NCBI GenBank assembly: GCA_020099315.1
Contig: CP083650.1
Location: 2,232,001-2,296,000, forward strand
Direction of reading: 5' to 3'
From: Citrobacter europaeus
Lineage (GTDB): Bacteria; Pseudomonadota; Gammaproteobacteria; Enterobacterales; Enterobacteriaceae
DNA length: 64,000 bases
Shown here piece after piece: positions 25,920-34,798 of the stretch. The stretch's first letter is position 1. Every line of letters starts with the position of its first letter. The notes beneath the pieces are model-generated. The model was not told the DNA's origin, did not search any database, and saw only the letters and a list, made by a program, of their open reading frames with translations. The position numbers and the translations under genes were made by a program.

Positions 25920-25929
25920 AGCACTGGGA

Positions 25930-26919
25930 TTAAAAGAGGGCGTTTGGACAGGTTTCGCCTTTGGAGATTTGCGCCAGATTTTGCAGCGTAGTCTCAGAAA
26001 TACTGGTCAATGCTTCGGCGGTCAGGAAGGCCTGATGACCGGTAAACAGCACGTTATGACAGGCCGACAGACGACGGAACACATCATCCTGAATCACGTC
26101 ATTGGATTTATCTTCAAAGAACAGATCGCGTTCGTTTTCATACACGTCCATACCCAGAGAACCAATTTTCTGGTTTTTCAGCGCATCGATAGCGGCTTGC
26201 GAATCGATCAATGCGCCGCGGCTGGTGTTAATCACCATCACGCCATTTTTCATTTGCTCAAAGGCTTCATGATTGAGCAGATGATAATTCTCCGGCGTTA
26301 ACGGACAGTGCAGGGAGATGACATCGGACTCTGCGAACAGAGTTTTAAGATCGACATATTCAACGCCTAACTCCAGCGCAGCTGCGCTCGGGTAAGGATC
26401 GAACGCCAGCAGACGCATACCAAAACCTTTCAGGATACGCAGCGCAGCAATCCCGATTTTACCGGTACCGATCACCCCGGCTGTTTTGCCATACATGGTA
26501 AAGCCGGTCAGGCCCTCAAGAGAGAAGTTGGCATCACGGGTACGCTGATAGGCGCGGTGAATACGGCGATTCAGCGTCATCATCATGCCAATCGCATGCT
26601 CAGCGACGGCTTCAGGTGAATAGGCCGGTACACGTACGACCTGCAGACCCAGCTCTTTTGCCGCGTCGAGATCGACGTTATTAAACCCGGCGCAACGCAG
26701 CGCGATATATTTCACGCCATGCTTTTTCAGCTCTTCCAGAACAGGGCGACTGCCATCGTCGTTGACGAAAATGCATACGGCTTCGCAGCCATGGGCAGTC
26801 TTCGCTGTTTTTTCCGTCAACAGAAAGTCAAAGAATTCAAGTTCAAAACCAAAAGCCTCGTTAACCTGCTGCAGATACTTCTTGTCGTACTGTTTTGTAC
26901 TATAGATGGCGAGTTTCAT
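25930..26919 (-). CDS. ldhA: LdhA, fermentative D-lactate dehydrogenase
   Basis: The 329 residues equal E. coli LdhA. It is a D-2-hydroxyacid dehydrogenase with the NAD-binding GVIGTGKIGIAALR, catalytic Arg in INTSRGALID, Glu in MDVYENE and His in FTGHQAFLTAEAL. It reduces pyruvate to D-lactate with NADH in fermentation and is allosterically activated by pyruvate. It is in the same order relative to hslJ and ydbH as in E. coli. Confidence 0.97.
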   Translation of the reverse strand: MKLAIYSTKQYDKKYLQQVNEAFGFELEFFDFLLTEKTAKTAHGCEAVCIFVNDDGSRPVLEELKKHGVKYIALRCAGFNNVDLDAAKELGLQVVRVPAYSPEAVAEHAIGMMMTLNRRIHRAYQRTRDANFSLEGLTGFTMYGKTAGVIGTGKIGIAALRILKGFGMRLLAFDPYPSAAALELGVEYVDLKTLFAESDVISLHCPLTPENYHLLNHEAFEQMKNGVMVINTSRGALIDSQAAIDALKNQKIGSLGMDVYENERDLFFEDKSNDVIQDDVFRRLSACHNVLFTGHQAFLTAEALTSISETTLQNLAQISKGETCPNALF

Positions 26920-27174
26920 AAGACTTTCTCCAGTGATTTTGAGGTCACATTAATCCAATTCAAATTATTTTACAAAATCTAAAAAGTTATTGATAGTCAT
27001 AGGCGTAATGAATAATTTCAGCGCATCTGTTGTTAGTGTGGGCAGGTTACTCAATTTCAACAACCGGATATTTTTCCATCCAACTCAACCCCCAGATATC
27101 GCCGCAGATAAAAAGCCAGCCGAATCACATCCGGAAGGCTACGCTTATACAGGTAGCAAATATCGGGAGGGGTC

Positions 27175-27387
27175 ATGTTAACTCACTCTGAAGCAAAACG
27201 ATGGGCCACCTTAATGCTCAAGGCGGCATTATGCGATGGTATGAAACCTGATGAGATTTCCCGGCAGGTACATCTGGTCTGCGATCATCACGGTAGGGAG
27301 TGCCTCGAAGAACTTATCGAGGAAATTCTGATCGAAGCAGGTCGTATAGGACCTAAACATAGCGATGGACAACTGAGGCCTCATTGA
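27175..27387 (+). CDS. Small hypothetical protein
   Basis: A 70-residue frame with a strong ribosome site (GGGAGGGG) five bases before ATG. The sequence is soluble, helical and rich in Cys/His in the middle (CDGMKPDEISRQVHLVCDHHGREC) and acidic after it. I do not recognise the family. It lies alone between ldhA and ydbH, a place empty in E. coli as I recall. Confidence 0.55.
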   Translation: MLTHSEAKRWATLMLKAALCDGMKPDEISRQVHLVCDHHGRECLEELIEEILIEAGRIGPKHSDGQLRPH

Positions 27388-27609
27388 GTCTGAATCTTAC
27401 TATTCCCGACGGCACGTGTAACAGCGTGCCATATAATATAATGATTTATCTCATTGAATTAAATGATATTTTCCTGGTTCTCTTTCATTCATTAACTCTG
27501 TGTATACTTCATGGGAATTTATTCTTAATGTGGGCATATCCTGTTAAACATGCCACAATACTGGCCTAAACCGGCTTAAATTTTCGCTAAATCAGGATAT
27601 TAACTACCC

Positions 27610-30249
27610 ATGAAGGGTAAATATAAAGCCGTTCTGGCACTCCTCTTATTATTAATTCTCGTGCCGCTGACGCTGGTAATGACGCTTGGCCTGTGGGTTC
27701 CTACGCTGGTCGGCATCTGGTTACCGGTTGGCACGCGTATCGCGCTGGATGAGAGTCCACGGCTGACACGGCATGGGCTGCATATTCCGGAACTCCGCTA
27801 TCTGGTCGATGATTGCCCGCTAGCGCGCATTACTCAGGCGGATCTTTCCCATCCCAGTCGTTGGTTGCTCAATGTCGGGGCTGTGGAGCTGGATTCAGCT
27901 TGCCTGGCCAGGTTGCCGCAGACAGAATCATCCCCGGTAGCGCCCAAAACGTTGGCAGAATGGCAATCTATGCTGCCCAATACCTGGATTAACATCGACA
28001 AAGTCATTCTCTCTCCCTGGCAGGAATGGCAGGGAAAACTGTCGCTCTCGCTAACTCCCTCTAGCCAGCAACTGCGCTACCAGGGTGAAAAGGTTAAATT
28101 CCAGGGGAGCCTGCATGGGCAAAATCTCACGGTAAATGAGCTGGATATCGCCGCATTTGAAGGGCAGCCGCCGATAAAACTGGTCGGTGAATTTACCATG
28201 CCGCTGGTTCCCGATGGATTACCGGTGAGCGGTCATGCGGTTGCTACTCTGAGCTTGCCGCAGGAGCCAACGCTTGTGGATGCCGAACTTGAATGGCAAG
28301 AAAACAGCGGACAACTGATCGTCATGGCGCGAAATAATGCCGATCCGCTGCTTGATCTTCCGTGGGAAATAACCCGTCAGCAATTAACCATTAGCGACGG
28401 TCGCTGGAACTGGCCTTATCAGGGATTTCCGCTAAGCGGACGGCTGGGCATGAAAGTTGAAAACTGGCAGGCCGGGCTGGAAAATGCCGTGGTGAGCGGA
28501 CGTCTGAACATACTTACTCAAGGCGATGCGGGTAAAGGAAACGCCGTATTAACGCTGGGGCCGGGCAAGTTGGGTGTGGATAGTAGCGATATGCCGTTGC
28601 AGTTGATCGGCGAGGCGAAACAGGGCGATCTCATTTTCTACGCCAGGTTACCCGCCAGACTCACCGGCAGCCTGAACGACCCGCAACTTGTTTTTGAGCC
28701 AGGGGCGCTGCTGCGTTCACGCGGACGGGTGATCGACTCGCTGGATATTGACGAAATTCGCTGGCCTTTGGCGGGCGTAAAGGTAACGCAACGCGGCGTG
28801 GATGGCCGTCTGCAGGCTATATTGCGCGCGCATGAAAACCAGATGGGCGGTTTTGAATTGCATCTGGATGGTCTGGCAAATGATTTTCTCCCCGACGCGG
28901 GTCGCTGGCAGTGGCGATATTGGGGCAAAGGCAGCTTTACGCCGATGCATGCGCGTTGGGACGTGGCGGGTAAGGGGGAATGGCATGACAATACCCTGAA
29001 GCTTTTTGATCTCTCCACCGGGTTTGATCATCTGCAATACGGCACCATGCAGGTGGAGAACCCGCGCCTGGTGATGGACGAACCCATTGTCTGGGTGCGG
29101 GATGCCAACAAACCGACGTTTAGCGGTGCGCTGTCACTGGACGCAGGGAACACCACTTTCACCGGGGGAAGTGTGTTACCACCGTCGACCCTGAAGTTCA
29201 GTGTGGAAGGCTCCGACCCGACGATTTTCCAGTATAAAGGCCAGCTCCACGCGGGGGCGATTGGCCCTGTACAGCTAAATGGTCGTTGGGACGGGATCCG
29301 ACTGCGCGGACAGGCCTGGTGGCCAAAACAATCGCTCACCGTCTTTCAACCGCTCATCCCACCTGACTGGAAAATGAAGCTACGTGAAGGGGAACTGTAT
29401 GCGCAGGTAGCGTTTTCAGCTGCCCCGGAACAGGGCTTTGAAGCCGGTGGTCATGGGGTATTAAAAGGCGGTAGCGCCTGGATGCCCGATAACCAAATTA
29501 ATGGCGTCGATTTTGTGCTGCCTTTCCGGTTTAGCGAAGGCGCATGGCAGTTGGGTACGCGTGGGCCTATTTCACTGCGTATTGCGGAAGTGGTTAATCA
29601 GGTGACGGTGAAAAATATCGCCGCCGATCTGCAGGGGGCGTATCCCTGGAGCGAAGCTAATCCGTTACTGTTAAGCGATGTCAGCGCCGAACTGCTGGGG
29701 GGCAAAGTCATCATGCAGCAACTGCGGATGCCGCAACACGATCCTGCATTATTGCGGGTGCAGAATATCTCCTCGAGTGAGCTTATCAGCGCGGTTAACC
29801 CCAAGCAATTCGCCATGTCTGGCCCGGTCAGCGGCGCGTTGCCGTTATGGCTGGATAACGAGAAGTGGATCATTAAAGACGGATGGTTAACCAACCCGGG
29901 GCCGATGACGCTGCGTATTGATAAGGATACCGCAGATGCCGTCGTCAAAGATAATATGGCGGCGGGTGCGGCCATTAACTGGCTGCGCTATATGGAAATA
30001 AGCCATTCCTGGACGAAAATAAATCTGGATAACCTCGGCGTTTTAACCATGCAGGCAAACGTGACTGGTAATAGCCGGGTGGATGGCAAAGTGGGGACGG
30101 TTAATTTGAATTACACCCACGAGGAAAACGTCTTTACGCTCTGGCGCAGTTTGCGTTTTGGCGACAATTTACAGGCATGGCTTGAACAAAATGCAGCGCT
30201 GCCGGAACCCCATTGCCTGGAAGGCAAGGAATGTGAGGAACAACAATGA
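27610..30249 (+). CDS. ydbH: YdbH, AsmA-like envelope-spanning lipid transport protein
   Basis: The 879-residue protein has one N-terminal membrane anchor (about 8-35) and then a long beta-rich periplasmic repeat region, with a C-terminal segment (about 640-870) of the DUF748/YdbH type. It belongs to the bridge-like AsmA family with TamB and YhdP, which move phospholipids to the outer membrane in a redundant way. Its stop overlaps the ynbE start in ATGA, showing coupling. Length equals E. coli YdbH. Confidence 0.95.
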   Translation: MKGKYKAVLALLLLLILVPLTLVMTLGLWVPTLVGIWLPVGTRIALDESPRLTRHGLHIPELRYLVDDCPLARITQADLSHPSRWLLNVGAVELDSACLARLPQTESSPVAPKTLAEWQSMLPNTWINIDKVILSPWQEWQGKLSLSLTPSSQQLRYQGEKVKFQGSLHGQNLTVNELDIAAFEGQPPIKLVGEFTMPLVPDGLPVSGHAVATLSLPQEPTLVDAELEWQENSGQLIVMARNNADPLLDLPWEITRQQLTISDGRWNWPYQGFPLSGRLGMKVENWQAGLENAVVSGRLNILTQGDAGKGNAVLTLGPGKLGVDSSDMPLQLIGEAKQGDLIFYARLPARLTGSLNDPQLVFEPGALLRSRGRVIDSLDIDEIRWPLAGVKVTQRGVDGRLQAILRAHENQMGGFELHLDGLANDFLPDAGRWQWRYWGKGSFTPMHARWDVAGKGEWHDNTLKLFDLSTGFDHLQYGTMQVENPRLVMDEPIVWVRDANKPTFSGALSLDAGNTTFTGGSVLPPSTLKFSVEGSDPTIFQYKGQLHAGAIGPVQLNGRWDGIRLRGQAWWPKQSLTVFQPLIPPDWKMKLREGELYAQVAFSAAPEQGFEAGGHGVLKGGSAWMPDNQINGVDFVLPFRFSEGAWQLGTRGPISLRIAEVVNQVTVKNIAADLQGAYPWSEANPLLLSDVSAELLGGKVIMQQLRMPQHDPALLRVQNISSSELISAVNPKQFAMSGPVSGALPLWLDNEKWIIKDGWLTNPGPMTLRIDKDTADAVVKDNMAAGAAINWLRYMEISHSWTKINLDNLGVLTMQANVTGNSRVDGKVGTVNLNYTHEENVFTLWRSLRFGDNLQAWLEQNAALPEPHCLEGKECEEQQ

Positions 30250-30437
30250 AAACGATAGCTGCCATGCTGGGTCTGCTGGCTTCATCTCTGCTGGTCGGGT
30301 GTACTCCAAGAATCGAAGTGGCTGCGCCAAAAGAGCCGATCACGATTAATATGAACGTCAAAATTGAGCATGAGATCCATATCAAAGTCGATAAAGACGT
30401 TGAGAGCTTATTAAAATCGCGCAGCGATCTGTTCTGA
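30246..30437 (+). CDS. ynbE: YnbE, outer-membrane lipoprotein partner of YdbH
   Basis: The 63-residue protein has the lipobox LLVGC (Cys about residue 19) and a single strand region ITINMNVKIEHEIHIKVDKD. YnbE is reported to stack by beta-strand addition on the C-terminus of YdbH at the outer membrane. The start overlaps the ydbH stop by four bases. Confidence 0.94.
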   Translation: MKTIAAMLGLLASSLLVGCTPRIEVAAPKEPITINMNVKIEHEIHIKVDKDVESLLKSRSDLF

Positions 30438-30444
30438 GGTCACA

Positions 30445-30768
30445 ATGAAAAAACAGCTTGTAGCGATCCTTTTGGCGTTGAGTTTTTTGAGCGGCAACGT
30501 GTGGGCATTGACCCTGAGTGAAGCCAGAACCGAGGGGCGGGTGGGCGAAACGCTTAATGGTTATCTGGTGGCATTGCAAACCGACGCAGAAACGCAGGCG
30601 CTGGTGAATGAGATTAACAAAGCGCGCAGCGCCAGCTATCAGCAACTGGCCAGAAGCAACAACATTCCGCCTGATGAAGTGGCGAAAATGGCCGGGCAAA
30701 AGCTGGTTGCTCGCGCGAAACCAGGAGAGTATGTGCAGGGTATTAATGGCAAGTGGCTGAGAAAATAA
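30445..30768 (+). CDS. ydbL: YdbL, DUF1318 periplasmic protein
   Basis: The 107-residue protein has a signal peptide ending near SGNVWA and a DUF1318 domain with EARTEGRVGETLNGYL and PPDEVAKMAGQKL. It is reported to act as a periplasmic chaperone for YnbE strand addition. Seven bases separate it from ynbE. It ends the operon. Confidence 0.94.
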   Translation: MKKQLVAILLALSFLSGNVWALTLSEARTEGRVGETLNGYLVALQTDAETQALVNEINKARSASYQQLARSNNIPPDEVAKMAGQKLVARAKPGEYVQGINGKWLRK

Positions 30769-30880
30769 TCAACGGAGTTGTAGATAGAATCCGATTTCTG
30801 TTTAATCCAAAGAAAAGTAATAGGCGGGTACTGTTAATTAATCCACTATAGTCAACACCGTAAATTATCAAGGAGTGATG

Positions 30881-31486
30881 ATGACGCTTTATCAGATCAA
30901 GCCCGCCTTCCAGGCACTTCTGCGCCCATTAATGTTCTGGCTACATAAAAAAGGCGTCACGGCGAATCACGTTACCCTTGCCGCAATGGCACTCTCTTTT
31001 GTGACCGGCGGCGTACTGGTGATTTTCCCCCAGCCTGAATACTTTGTTCTCCTGCCCATCGTGCTGTTTATTCGAATGGCGCTCAATGCCCTCGACGGTA
31101 TGCTGGCGCGTGAATGTCACCAGCAGTCACGCCTTGGGGCCATTCTGAACGAGAGCGGGGATATTCTTTCAGATATAGCGCTTTATCTGCCGTTTATGCT
31201 GCTTCCTGACAGTAATGGATTGCTGGTTATGGTGATGCTGTTCTGTGCGGTAATGACGGAGTTTTGCGGCGTTCTGGCACAAACGATTAATGGCGTTCGC
31301 AGCTATGCCGGGCCGCTGGGGAAAAGTGACCGGGCGCTGGTATTTGGCGCATGGGGTCTGGCGCTGACTCTGTGGCCGCAGCTTGTACAGTGGAACAATG
31401 TGCTGTGGAGTGTTGCTATTCTCCTGCTGCTATGGACAGTGATTAACCGCTGTAGAAGCGCATTACGCGAAGAGGTGGCGCAATGA
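30881..31486 (+). CDS. ynbA: YnbA, CDP-alcohol phosphatidyltransferase
   Basis: The 201-residue membrane protein has the family active site in DGMLARECHQQSRLGAILNESGD (D-G-x2-A-R-x8-G-x3-D-x3-D pattern; final aspartates partly as ESGD then ILSD). It would join CDP-diacylglycerol and an alcohol or phospho-alcohol to form a phospholipid. Of three nearby start codons, ATG 30881 is preferred since AAGGAG is five bases ahead and it gives the E. coli start MTLYQIKP. It overlaps ynbB by four bases. Substrate unknown. Confidence 0.93.
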   Translation: MTLYQIKPAFQALLRPLMFWLHKKGVTANHVTLAAMALSFVTGGVLVIFPQPEYFVLLPIVLFIRMALNALDGMLARECHQQSRLGAILNESGDILSDIALYLPFMLLPDSNGLLVMVMLFCAVMTEFCGVLAQTINGVRSYAGPLGKSDRALVFGAWGLALTLWPQLVQWNNVLWSVAILLLLWTVINRCRSALREEVAQ

Positions 31487-32400
31487 TGATGCTGGAGACG
31501 TCACTCGCGGTCATTTTTGCACTGCTGCTGGTTGCAACAGCGGTGAATGGATTACTGGTGTGGCAACGACCGGATAAAGACTGGCGGGAACTGACATTAC
31601 GTATACGCACCTGGTGGATAATCATCGTCCTGTTTTCTCTGGCGATTTTAAGTCCGCACTGGTTGGCGCTGACCTTTTTCGCGCTGGTCAGCTTTATGGC
31701 GTTAAAGGAGTTTTTAACGCTGGCGCCGTCGCGTCAGACCGATCGCATGCCGCTGCTGTGGATGTTCATTGCTATTCCAGTCAACTACTGGCTGATCGGT
31801 ATTAACTGGTACGGCATGTTTGTGGTGTTTATCCCGGTCTACGCTTTTTTATTCTTACCCGTGCGGATGGTGATTGCGGGCGATACGCAGGGCTTCTTGC
31901 GCTACGCCTCGCAGCATCACTGGAGCCTGATGACCACCGTTTTTGCCTTCAGCCATGTCGCGTTTTTGCTGGTTCTGCCTGATGATGGTCAACAAACCGG
32001 CGCATTGCTGGTGCTGTTCCTGGTTGGCTTAACGGAATTCAATGATATTGCGCAGTACCTGTGGGGCAAATCGATTGGGCGCATCAAAGTGATCCCCAGA
32101 GTCAGCCCTAATAAGACACTGGCGGGACTGGTCGGCGGCGTAGCGACCACCACGCTGATGGCGGCGCTGCTTGGGCCGCTGATGACGCCGTTAAGCATTC
32201 CGTTGTCGCTGCTGGCGGGCTTTATTATCGGCATCAGTGGTTTTTGTGGCGATGTGGTGATGTCGGCAATCAAGCGCGATATCGGCGTGAAGGACAGCGG
32301 AACATTGCTGCCAGGTCATGGCGGGATCCTTGACCGACTGGATTCTCTGATCTTTACCGCGCCGGTGTTTTTCCATTTCATTCGCTACTTTTGCTATTAA
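31483..32400 (+). CDS. ynbB: YnbB, CdsA-like phosphatidate cytidylyltransferase
   Basis: The 305-residue polytopic protein ends with the CDS signature: SPNKTLAGLVGG and then SGFCGDVVMSAIKRDIGVKDSG and LPGHGGILDRLDSL. It would turn phosphatidate and CTP into CDP-diacylglycerol, the substrate for YnbA. The start overlaps the ynbA stop (ATGA); an ATG two codons later is also possible. Four bases separate it from the acyltransferase gene. Confidence 0.93.
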   Translation: MMMLETSLAVIFALLLVATAVNGLLVWQRPDKDWRELTLRIRTWWIIIVLFSLAILSPHWLALTFFALVSFMALKEFLTLAPSRQTDRMPLLWMFIAIPVNYWLIGINWYGMFVVFIPVYAFLFLPVRMVIAGDTQGFLRYASQHHWSLMTTVFAFSHVAFLLVLPDDGQQTGALLVLFLVGLTEFNDIAQYLWGKSIGRIKVIPRVSPNKTLAGLVGGVATTTLMAALLGPLMTPLSIPLSLLAGFIIGISGFCGDVVMSAIKRDIGVKDSGTLLPGHGGILDRLDSLIFTAPVFFHFIRYFCY

Positions 32401-32403
32401 CTT

Positions 32404-33045
32404 ATGCTGAACTCAATTCTGCGAACCCTGTTTACGCTGTGCATCGTCTGGCCGGTGATTTGGCTGTGGCTGGGGCTGCGTATCAGGCACCGGGAGCGTT
32501 TGCCTACCCGCGGCCCGGCAATTATTGTCGCCAATCACAATAGCCATATGGATGTTTTTGCGCTGCTTTCGCTCTTTCCGCTGCGCCGTCAGGCGTCGGT
32601 TCATCCGGTGGCTGCCGCTGACTATTTCCTGCGTAATAAAGCCATGGCCTGGTTTGCGCTAAATATTCTTAACATTATTCCCATTTCGCGAAAGGGCGGA
32701 GAAGCCAATCCGCTGGCGCAGTGCGAACAGGCATTACGCGACGGCAAGATCCTGATCCTCTTTCCGGAAGGCACGCGGGGCGAGCCGGGGAAACTGTCGC
32801 CGCTGAAATCCGGATTGTGGCATCTGAGCCAGTGCGTACCGGAGGTACCGATTATTCCCGTCTGGCTGCGTGGTACCGAATCTGTCATGGCGAAAGGGAA
32901 TCGTATCCCGCTGCCGCTGTTTATTGATGTCAATATAGGCAGTGCGTTGTATTTTCACGGGGATAAAGCCCTCTTCATGGACGGACTCAGACAGCAACTG
33001 TTGCTGTTGGAGCAACAAACTAAAGGATTACATTCGCATGAGTGA
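32404..33045 (+). CDS. PlsC-type acyltransferase of the ynb operon
   Basis: The 213-residue protein has an N-terminal membrane segment (about 5-24) and the acyltransferase motifs NHNSHMD (HX4D, catalytic), PISRKGG, FPEGTRGEPG and VPIIPVWLRG. PlsC-type enzymes acylate lysophosphatidate to phosphatidate, which YnbB could use next. I do not recall this gene in the K-12 ynbABCD operon. It is tightly packed (3-base gap before, 8-base overlap after), so it belongs to the operon. Confidence 0.88.
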   Translation: MLNSILRTLFTLCIVWPVIWLWLGLRIRHRERLPTRGPAIIVANHNSHMDVFALLSLFPLRRQASVHPVAAADYFLRNKAMAWFALNILNIIPISRKGGEANPLAQCEQALRDGKILILFPEGTRGEPGKLSPLKSGLWHLSQCVPEVPIIPVWLRGTESVMAKGNRIPLPLFIDVNIGSALYFHGDKALFMDGLRQQLLLLEQQTKGLHSHE

Positions 33046-34798
33046 TACACGCGTACCTGACGAACGTCATTTTGTGACCAGTGACAATACCGAACTGTTT
33101 TATCGCTACTGGCCGGCAATTGCCCCTGGCGCAGCGCCTAAAGTGATCGTCATGTTCCATCGCGGACACGAACATTCCGGGCGGTTACAGCATATTGTGG
33201 ACGAGCTGGCGATGCCGGATACCGCATTTTATGCCTGGGATGCGCGTGGTCATGGCCACTCTCCGGGCCAGCGCGGCTATAGTCCTTCTCTGGCGCGCTC
33301 GGTACAGGATGTCGAAGAATTTGTGCGTTTCGCCGCTGCAGACAGTCATGCCGCCATGGAAGATGTGGTGGTGGTGGCGCAAAGCGTTGGCGCGGTACTG
33401 GCCGCGACCTGGGTACATGACTATGCTCCCGCTATTCGCGGATTAGTACTGGCATCACCGGCCTTTAAAGTGAAATTGTATGTGCCGTTTGCTCGTCAGG
33501 GGTTGGCGTTAATGCACCGACTGCGCGGCCTGTTTTTCGTTAACTCTTATGTTAAGGGTAAATACCTGACGCATGACGTCGATCGTGTGGCGAGCTTTAA
33601 CCTCGATACCCAGATAACCCGGGCTATTGCGGTTAATATCTTGCTGGATCTCTACAAAACGGCAGAACGCATTGTCAGCGATGCCGCCGCCATTACGATG
33701 CCTGTGCAGTTGCTGGTCTCCGGCGATGATTTCGTTGTGCATCGCCAGCCGCAAATTGATTTTTATCAGCGTCTGCGAAATCCCCTCAAAGAGCTGCACG
33801 TGCTGCCGGGTTTTTACCACGACACGCTGGGCGAAAAAGACCGGCACCTGGCGTTCGATAAAATGCGTGATTTCATTTCTACGCTCTACGCTATGCCTCC
33901 ACAGCGTTTTGATTACAGCAACGAAGATCGCTGGAGCCCTGGCGCCGATACCTGGCGGATGCTCAACGGGGGACCCGCGCCGTATTCTCTCGACGATATT
34001 GCGTACCGTGGCCTGCGCTACGGAATGAAGCTTCTGGGCACACAATCAACAGGCGTGCGTCTTGGATTTGAAACCGGTTTTGATTCCGGTAGCACACTGG
34101 ATTATGTCTATCGCAACCAGCCGCAGGGCAACGGTGCGCTGGGGCGTTTAATCGACAAGAACTACCTGAACAATGTCGGCTGGCAGGGGATCCGCCAGCG
34201 TAAGATTCATTTGCAGATGCTGATTAGTAAGGCTGTTGCACAGTTGAATGAGCAGGGCACGCCGGTACATGTGGTGGATATTGCTGCCGGACATGGACGC
34301 TATGTGCTTGATGCGCTGGAAGGCGAAAAGGCGGTACGTTCAATTTTATTGCGTGATTACAGTGAATTGAATGTGAATAAAGGTCGGGAAATGATCGCCA
34401 GCAGAGGCATGGCTGACATTGCGCGTTTTGAGCAAGGCGACGCCTTCAACCGCGAACAACTGGCGGCGCTGGAGCCTCGTCCTGGTCTGGGGATTGTCTC
34501 TGGTTTGTACGAGCTTTTTCCTGAAAATGCGCTGGTCAAAAACTCTCTGGCCGGGCTGGCAGAGGCGATAGCGCCGGGGGGCGTATTGATTTACACCGGG
34601 CAGCCGTGGCATCCGCAGCTTAAAACGATAGCCTGGTCGCTGACCAGTCATAAAGACGGCAAAGCATGGGTTATGCGCGTGCGTACACAGGGTGAAATGG
34701 ACGCGCTGGTCCGCGAGGCGGGCTTTGAGAAGTGTACCCAACTGATTGATGAGTGGGGTATTTTCACCGTTTCTATGGCGGTACGCCGTGCATCCTGA
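33038..34798 (+). CDS. ynbC: YnbC, fused alpha/beta hydrolase and methyltransferase
   Basis: The 586-residue protein has two parts. Residues about 1-300 are a monoacylglycerol-lipase-like hydrolase (Hydrolase_4): oxyanion-type MFHRGHEHSG, WDARGHGHSPG, nucleophile region VVAQSVGAVLA (A-Q-S-V-G), LVSGDD and the His in PGFYHDTLGE. Residues about 310-586 are a SAM-dependent methyltransferase-like domain with VHVVDIAAGHGRYVLDAL. ATG at 33038 follows AAAGGA and gives the E. coli length of 585-586. It may trim and modify the lipid made by its neighbours; substrate unknown. Confidence 0.9.
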   Translation: MSDTRVPDERHFVTSDNTELFYRYWPAIAPGAAPKVIVMFHRGHEHSGRLQHIVDELAMPDTAFYAWDARGHGHSPGQRGYSPSLARSVQDVEEFVRFAAADSHAAMEDVVVVAQSVGAVLAATWVHDYAPAIRGLVLASPAFKVKLYVPFARQGLALMHRLRGLFFVNSYVKGKYLTHDVDRVASFNLDTQITRAIAVNILLDLYKTAERIVSDAAAITMPVQLLVSGDDFVVHRQPQIDFYQRLRNPLKELHVLPGFYHDTLGEKDRHLAFDKMRDFISTLYAMPPQRFDYSNEDRWSPGADTWRMLNGGPAPYSLDDIAYRGLRYGMKLLGTQSTGVRLGFETGFDSGSTLDYVYRNQPQGNGALGRLIDKNYLNNVGWQGIRQRKIHLQMLISKAVAQLNEQGTPVHVVDIAAGHGRYVLDALEGEKAVRSILLRDYSELNVNKGREMIASRGMADIARFEQGDAFNREQLAALEPRPGLGIVSGLYELFPENALVKNSLAGLAEAIAPGGVLIYTGQPWHPQLKTIAWSLTSHKDGKAWVMRVRTQGEMDALVREAGFEKCTQLIDEWGIFTVSMAVRRAS

